In this document: positions 58,078 to 64,000 of the stretch, piece after piece
How positions within the stretch are numbered: the stretch's first letter is position 1
Layout: the number at the start of each line of letters is the position of its first letter
From: Leucaena leucocephala
Lineage: Eukaryota; Streptophyta; Magnoliopsida; Fabales; Fabaceae
Length of the DNA: 64,000 nt
Assembly (NCBI GenBank): GCA_037074615.1
Contig: CM073560.1
Location: 1,681,501 to 1,745,500, forward strand
Reading direction: 5' to 3'
The notes under the pieces: generated by a model
The model's database searches: none
Seen by the model: the letters and a program-made list of their open reading frames with translations, nothing else
What the model was told of the DNA's origin: nothing
Position numbers and translations under genes: made by a program

Positions 58078-59785
58078 ATGTTTACATTGTTTTATGGACT
58101 TTGGAAGTATATGTTCAGTAAGATAGAGTTTCATGTGCTCATTCTTGGAATTGACAAGTCTGGTAAAACGGTAATGCGGCCTTCAATTGTTGTATTTTCA
58201 AATACCGAAACTTTTTTTCATTGTTCTGAATTGTGGTGTTATTCATAAAATCTGTAGACTTTATTGGAGAAGTTGAAATCAACGTACTCGAACTTAGAAG
58301 GACTTCCTCCTGATCGAATCGTTCCAACTGTTGGACTAAACATTGGCCGGATAGAAGTATCGAATACAAAACTTGTGTTCTGGGACCTGGGAGGCCAGGT
58401 ATGGGCATCACCTATCCCTGTCTGAAGCTCAAGTTTGTTAACCTTGTTATAGTTAAAGGACTTCTGTTTGTGCACAGCATGCTTCTTGTCTTTTTTTTTT
58501 TGGTCTATTGTTGCCCCTTACCTTTTCTTGTTTTGTATTTTCCCCCATTAGGATTATAATCTCATCAATGCGATAGTTTTGTTCGGTTAGCCTGCATGCT
58601 TGCATGTCCCCATAAGTAGTATGTATCATTTGGAGCAAAGCGCATTTACTTTTCATGCTCTTCTGTCAGTTATTTGTTCTGTTCCTTCTCCCTTCTTTTG
58701 GGTTATAACATACTGATGCAAGGTTTCTATCAGTCTGGACTTCGATCAATATGGGAGAAATATTATGAAGAAACGCATGCTGTGATATTTGTTATAGACG
58801 CTGCGTGTCCCTCACGCTTTGAAGATGCAAAGTCTGCACTTGGTTAGTAAGATTGATCTTTATATTGTAGTTTATAAATTTACAGTACTCTAAGTCTAAG
58901 GTGTTTGCTGGCAATTGCAATAATACTGAATCTGGAAAAACATTGATGATATAATGACTTTGACTTGTATATCAGAAAAGGTACTTCGGCACGAGGATTT
59001 ACTAGGAGCGCCTCTTTTAATATTAGCAAACAAGCAGGTGAGAGTAATTATTCCCTCTTGCAATGCTATATAACCTTATAACACGTCATAAGCAAATTCC
59101 TTGGTTCAATATCCTGTTTATTGAATAATGACCGTTCAAATATCATGAGGCGCCAGTGTTTTTTGATACATGATACAATGTAGTGTTTTGTATTGCCATA
59201 CATGAATTCCCATAAACTTTGAGCGCCAGTGTATGCAGGCAATAGGCACTGTAGGAGCGCAAGATGTTTGTGCATTTTCATAGGTTTATAAAGGGAAGAA
59301 TTTGGTTACTGCTTTGTTTCCTTTTTTGATCTTTCCTTCAAGGAAGCATCTCAAGCTCTTCCTCACCTTTCCTTATTGATAGGCTATTGCCATTGTCCTC
59401 TCTGTGTATGCATGCACTCTGTGGGAGCTCCCTTATTCACATTATTGTATTTGTAGGATCTTCCTGAAGCAGTTTCAGCTGAAGAACTTGGTCGTTACCT
59501 AGATCTAAAAAAGCTGGGTGAAAGAGTTTACATGTTTGAAGCTGTATCAGGCTATGATGGGTGAGTAGGAAGTTTGTTGTCCAATGCATCTGATTAGTAA
59601 TGATCCATTTACTTACACATACCAAACAATGAAGCACTAAAGTTGTATAAATGGGTTTTGTTTTAAAATATTGCAGAAAGGGGATAAAGGGAAGTGTAGA
59701 GTGGTTGGTGGAAGTGATGGAGAGGAGTAAGAGGACTGAAATGTTGAGAGTTCGGGATGGTGCTATGGGTTCTGGCCCTGCTTAG
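58078..59785 (+). CDS. ARFRP1: ARF-related small GTPase ARFRP1
   Basis: Six exons, 58078-58170, 58258-58398, 58734-58842, 58976-59037, 59457-59560 and 59677-59785, give 618 bases and 205 residues, all GT-AG and in phase. The P-loop is GIDKSGKT (residues 24-31) and the switch region is PTVGLNIGRIEV. WDLGGQ ends at residue 78 and the base-specificity motif NKQD is at 133-136. The protein closely matches recalled Arabidopsis AT5G52210. ARFRP1/Arl3-type GTPases act at the trans-Golgi, recruiting ARL1 and golgins. The N-terminus is MF, not MG, so it cannot be myristoylated; relatives are targeted by N-terminal acetylation. WDLGGQ carries the catalytic Gln78, so GTP hydrolysis should be normal. Confidence 0.93.
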
Positions 59786-61446
59786 GAGGATCTTAAAGTG
59801 AAATTTAGCTGTTTAACCATTCGTTTATATCTTTTTTGAATCCGAATTGGAATGTAAATGACTCAGTCGTTGGGGAAGAAAAAGGAAAAGAACAGCTTCT
59901 GATCGCAGATCAACCTGATCCTGAAATTTCATTCCATTGTCGAAATTTTAATACAGTAGAAGCTTCATCAGGGACTTGGCAAAATCAATATTTTAAGTCC
60001 TTGAGATGGAGGACTTTCTGCTTCTGTAGTTCTGCCTCGGAATGTGAACTCCGCAGTCTTTGGTTGATGTGAAACTTGTTTAGGGATTACATAAACCAAT
60101 CAATTATAAATATATCCGATATGATTTCTACCAAAAAGTACTCTCTGACGTGATTCTACACATGCACTGCCCTCTATAAGATGTGTACATGCCTGACCAG
60201 ACTAGTCCATGTATTGGTTCATCTTGAGATAGACATTCATAATGTTACTCCTTGGTTTCTAAATTTATAATAAGTATATTTATTTTTTTTAAGCATAAAT
60301 ATTCTTTTATTATAAATAATTCTATTTGAGACACTGTAAAAAATTAAATGTTAACATCTCAAAGTATCTTTATTCATTATATATAATAAGGGGTTTTGAC
60401 TCACATGATTTAAGATGATATTTTATAGAAATTAATACATGAAAAATAACTAATTTTTTTAATATTAACAAATTAATTTTCTTAAGTAATTTAGCTTTTA
60501 TATTAAACACCAAGCTAATACCGTTGATGTTAATTCGGCTCGTGTAGATGCTTTCGTCAATTAGATGGATTTCGGCTGCAGATGTTGCGCTACTATTATT
60601 AATATTGGTTTTTTTAATTGAAGATTGTGAGAAAGAGTATATTCATTTATTTAAACTAATGAATCAATTTATTGCATTAGCCCCTCCAATTATAAATATA
60701 AAAAAAGACTTAATTAATTCACATAAATTAAAAAAAATTGAATAAGTTAATTATTTATAAAAGAAATGTATATTAATTTTTTTTAAAATACTCTTTTTTT
60801 AATTATTTATATTGAAGTATTATCAGGGTAATTTATCCCCATCATAGTTGATAATGGTACGTATATATTTAAAAAAATCTCGGAGATAAACATTGAACAT
60901 GAATAGTAATCATGTAATAAATATTATATATTTTATTGTGAAAAAATTATTTCTTTTCGCATTCCAAATATATCCTTAGTTTTTATAAACAAATTCATTA
61001 AATTGAGTAATTAATTTTTTTTGGGTCTCTTTCATGAATCAAAAGTAAAAACAGATGCGCAAATCCATTGATTTTCTTTGTTTGTTGAAGTAAATAAACC
61101 TTGTGATGTATGAATTGCTGGATACCTAATATTTTATATTAAGATAATTATTCTCGTACATTACAATTACATATTAAAATCAGCCGTTATTTTATAAACA
61201 TAAACGGTACAATTTTGTAGGGATGAGCATGGTTCCTGTTGTAGTGCCCAAATATTTAGAGCAAGACTGGGCTCATAGGGACGCCTGTACAACCCTACAA
61301 TTTTGCTATAAAATAATTTATGTTTATTAGCTTTTTGACAATATATATTAATATTGATAATACTACTTATTAGTTGTCAATTACGGAGCGTGTATTTCTA
61401 GCACCTTCCCTAGTTCCTCAATTCTCAATGAAGGTAATGAAGAATT
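59786..61446. other. ARFRP1 3' region and AT-rich intergenic DNA
   Basis: The first 250-300 bases are probably 3' untranslated; an open frame at 59836-60072 has no family signal. The rest is AT-rich with no gene recognised. Confidence 0.45.
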
Positions 61447-62039
61447 ATGATCTTAGCTACTGCAACCTCGCCGTTGCCGTCGAAGAGTCCTGGTGGAGTC
61501 GACTTCGCGATTTTTGTCACGGCAACAGCCTTCGTATGTGCCGTTGTCTTCCTCACCGTCTTTTCGATCTACCTCAACTACTGGACCGCGTTGATGTTCG
61601 CCGGCCAGAACCATTTGGCCAGTGTCCGTGACGGCGTAAGTTGGCGGTGTTCTTGCTCTCGAGGAATCGACCGGGAAGTCCTGGACACATTCCCGATCCT
61701 CGTGTATTACCGATCGGAAAAGGAGAGCTCGAATGCGCAGTGTGCTTGAGCGAGTTTGAAGACCACGAAACTCTCCGGTCGATACCAAAATGCAACCACG
61801 TGTTTCACCCGGAGCTTATCGACGCCTTGTTAGCTTCTCATTTGACTTGTCCCCTTTGTTGCGCAGATCTGAAACCAGATTCCGGGGAAGTAGCCATCGG
61901 AATGCCGACTCAGTTGAACGCTAATGAATTGAACGAAGAAAGTGAAGGTAATTACGTAAATTGTGATGAACAATTTGCACTTCTAAGAACACACGTCACA
62001 GTTATGCGAGAAATTTCCCTGAACAATTATAAGCTATAA
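61447..62039 (+). pseudogene. Broken ATL-type RING-H2 E3 ligase gene
   Basis: The first frame, from ATG 61447, has a membrane segment (FAIFVTATAFVCAVVFLTVF) and the GLD-like motif RGIDREVLDTFPILVYY that precedes the RING in ATL proteins. The RING then continues in a different frame (GKGELECAVCLSEFEDHETL) to a stop at 62037-62039. The break lies at about 61708-61720 and needs a single-base loss or a two-base gain. The RING-H2 itself is damaged. The usual PECIDAW segment reads PELIDAL, replacing a zinc-ligand Cys and the E2-contacting Trp with Leu. The protein after the RING is short. ATL proteins are membrane-bound ubiquitin ligases in defence and nutrient signalling; this copy is very unlikely to work. 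A sequencing error could explain the frameshift but not both substitutions. Confidence 0.78.
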
Positions 62040-62715
62040 CGTAAGGTTCCACCTTTACTATAGACTATAAAATGTTCAATGCTTAAGAATCTCAGGGTAT
62101 AGAATTTACGGTTTGCCAACTCAATGGACAATTTTTTGTCCTGAAAGGCTCACCAATCATTTTGACAAGTTAATTATTTATTTTATTGTTTATAGCACTT
62201 GATTCCTTAATTTTTTTCAACTTAATCTAATATTTATATACTAGGTTTGTTCCTGTGTTTGAAAAATGAGCAAAGGGATTGATTCAATGTAATTTATTAT
62301 AGTTCTTATATTTCATATTGATATTGCTATTTTTTTGAGAATTGATATTGCTATGACATTAATCGATGTGATATTGATATCACATCGATTAATTCAAATT
62401 TATTGATAATTAAATGCGATATGTTAATTTTTTAATATTTATTGATAAATATCTTAATTTTTTAATAAGAAAAATAATAATAATTAATCAATCAATATAT
62501 GATATAAAATCCATGACAAAAAGGTTATTTATATGTCGTAAATATTGCAGCTGATATGAAACTCTCCTACAAATGTTTAAATTTTTTTTGGTACAATACA
62601 AATGTTTAAATTAATTTAAAAGATTGAATTTTTAAATCTTTAAAGTTGCTTTTTTTGTTTAAAAAAATTTAAAGATGTATATTTTTGGGCCATAAAAAAT
62701 TTAGGGCCCATAGGG
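62040..62715. other. AT-rich intergenic DNA
   Basis: No gene recognised. A short local repeat with inverted and direct copies of TTGATATTGCTAT and ATCGATGTGATATTGATATC lies near 62316-62392. Confidence 0.4.
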
Positions 62716-63137
62716 CTTTTGGAGAAGTATTTCTAAAAAAAAGAGTTTTTAGATAATTTTTAATAAATGTTTTATAGAGAAGAATTCATAAAAAAAAATA
62801 ATTTTAAATAAATAGGTGTTTGGATGGATATTATTAAAAAAAAATTATGATTGATAAATTATTAAAAAATATATAATTTTATTAGAGAGAGGAGAAAGAG
62901 TATAAAAAATAAAAATAAAATAGTAAATAGGTAGTATATAAATTTTTTATTGTTCTACAAATTATTCTCAATAATTTATCTAAAATTATAGTTTAACCTA
63001 AAAAAAATTTTTAGGTAAATATAATTGTTTATTTTATTTTTTTTTTAAATTAATATTTAGGTTAAAAATGTTTTTAAAATTAAGATTTTTTTTATATAAA
63101 TTTTTAAATGTAAGATTTAAATGTTATCCAAAACATG
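62716..63137. mobile_element. Possible MITE, polypyrimidine-core family, degraded copy 4
   Basis: It contains GGGCTTTTGGAGAAG at the left and GAGAGAGGAGAAAGAG in the centre, in the same order as the inverse of copies 2 and 3. The ends are poorly defined, so boundaries are approximate. Confidence 0.4.
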
Positions 63138-64000
63138 CATCTAAACATATTCACTTTTGCATCCAACTGTTTTTACCCAGCCCATACATTTAAGTTTCCC
63201 ACAATTTGCCAAACCCACCAAGGCAGAAGCAGGAGAGGCGAAGTGAGCGAAATACGGCATCACACAGTAGCGCAGGTGCCATACGACGTCGGCCCGAGCA
63301 GTAGGAACTCTTCAGGAACAGAGAGAGTGGACGAAGGCAGAGCTAAGCAAAGTCGAAATCGAAGATCGAGATGGAGACTGTACGAGAGGCTTCCGAGATC
63401 CAACTCCACGGGACATTCGCTGATTGAACAGCCGGCGACGTTGGAGAGGTAGGTTGCCGGAGGAGCTGCGGAGGCATATTCTGATGAATCATGCGGCCAT
63501 CGGACGTTCGGTGAGCTACCATGGCGTGACGCCGATGAAAGGGATGGGTTGGAGTGACTGCGAAGGAAGCAGCATAGGGAAGAGGAACATGATGACGCCT
63601 CCAAGTGTTCATCGCAAGGATTAAGGTTTCTCCATTCGTCTTCATCATAAAATTATCTTCACTTCTTGGGTCTTTCATAGCCTATACTTCTGAGATTATT
63701 AGATGTATTCTTAGTTGGCTTTGGTATTTGTTTCCTATCCCATGAATCTGGGTTCAGCTCGGTTGATAGTTTGTATTAAGTTTTGTAAAACATATAATTA
63801 ATTTTTGTTTTCATTTTATTTTTAGTTTAAATGATCTATATTCTTAAGGAAAAATATTCTATCAATAAGAGCTCATTTTGAACTCTTATATTTGATTAAA
63901 CAAAGACACTCCTCTTTGATGCATCAGGAACATTTGTATTTTACAATAATATTTCATGAGACAACAAAAACAATATGCCCTCCAATTTAGTTACAAACTA
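63138..64000. other. Unassigned GC-rich island at the right edge
   Basis: Between about 63215 and 63625 the sequence is clearly GC-richer than its surroundings and open on both strands: plus 63135-63452, minus 63260-63604 and 63343-63678. It has donor-like sites such as GAGAG|GTAGGTT near 63448. It may be a first exon or leader of a gene whose remainder lies beyond 64000, or a remnant. I recognise no family. Confidence 0.3.

Noticed and set aside
1..64000. CRISPR arrays, operons or bacterial genes
   Set aside because: Introns, plant gene families and plant transposons throughout. No regularly spaced repeats of CRISPR type were seen.

Overview
The window is nuclear DNA of a dicot plant. It is AT-rich, with intron-rich genes using GT-AG splice sites and dense short non-autonomous transposons. 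The proteins are all plant families, and the closest recalled relatives are rosid/Arabidopsis-type. No prokaryotic, organellar or CRISPR features were seen. I could not determine the species.

Layout. 1-6.6 kb is AT-rich intergenic DNA with a hAT-type element (650-1461) and two MITE copies. 7.0-10.8 kb (+) carries a ten-exon XBAT33-type ankyrin/RING E3 ligase. 12.3-13.4 kb (-) carries a four-exon PEBP gene of the BROTHER OF FT AND TFL1 type. 16.1-18.2 kb (-) carries a six-exon FAD-dependent monooxygenase. 18.2-24.9 kb is transposon-rich: three SINE copies and a 666-bp element with long terminal inverted repeats. 24.9-28.8 kb (+) is an intronless 1301-residue EMS1-type LRR receptor kinase. 34.4-35.4 kb (-) is a two-exon class B2 heat-stress transcription factor. 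38.5-45.7 kb (-) is a complete Copia retrotransposon with two 414-bp LTRs, a 5-bp target duplication and one open 1311-codon polyprotein. 47.1-49.0 kb (-) is a small three-exon COR27/COR28-like gene with evening elements upstream. 51.9-53.3 kb (-) holds three exons of protein phosphatase inhibitor 2, and 58.1-59.8 kb (+) a six-exon ARF-related GTPase (ARFRP1). These two genes are head to head. 61.4-62.0 kb (+) is a broken ATL-type RING-H2 gene. 62.0-64.0 kb is AT-rich with one unassigned GC-rich island.

Gene relationships. From recalled Arabidopsis locus numbers, XBAT33/EMS1, BFT/HSFB2A and INH2/GB1 (inhibitor 2 / ARFRP1) are close neighbours there as well. The window therefore looks like an ancestral gene block interleaved by rearrangement and expanded by transposons. 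The genes do not form a single pathway. They cover protein turnover, flowering repression, flavin oxidation, anther cell signalling, heat response, cold/clock response, PP1 regulation and Golgi traffic.

I found no convincing undescribed system. The points most worth a second look are: a five-copy tRNA-derived SINE family with clear target duplications; a young, apparently intact Copia element; two perfect evening elements at the COR27-like gene; a heat shock element and an upstream ORF at the HSF gene; a doubly damaged RING-H2 gene; and several MITE families, one of which sits between the head-to-head pair.
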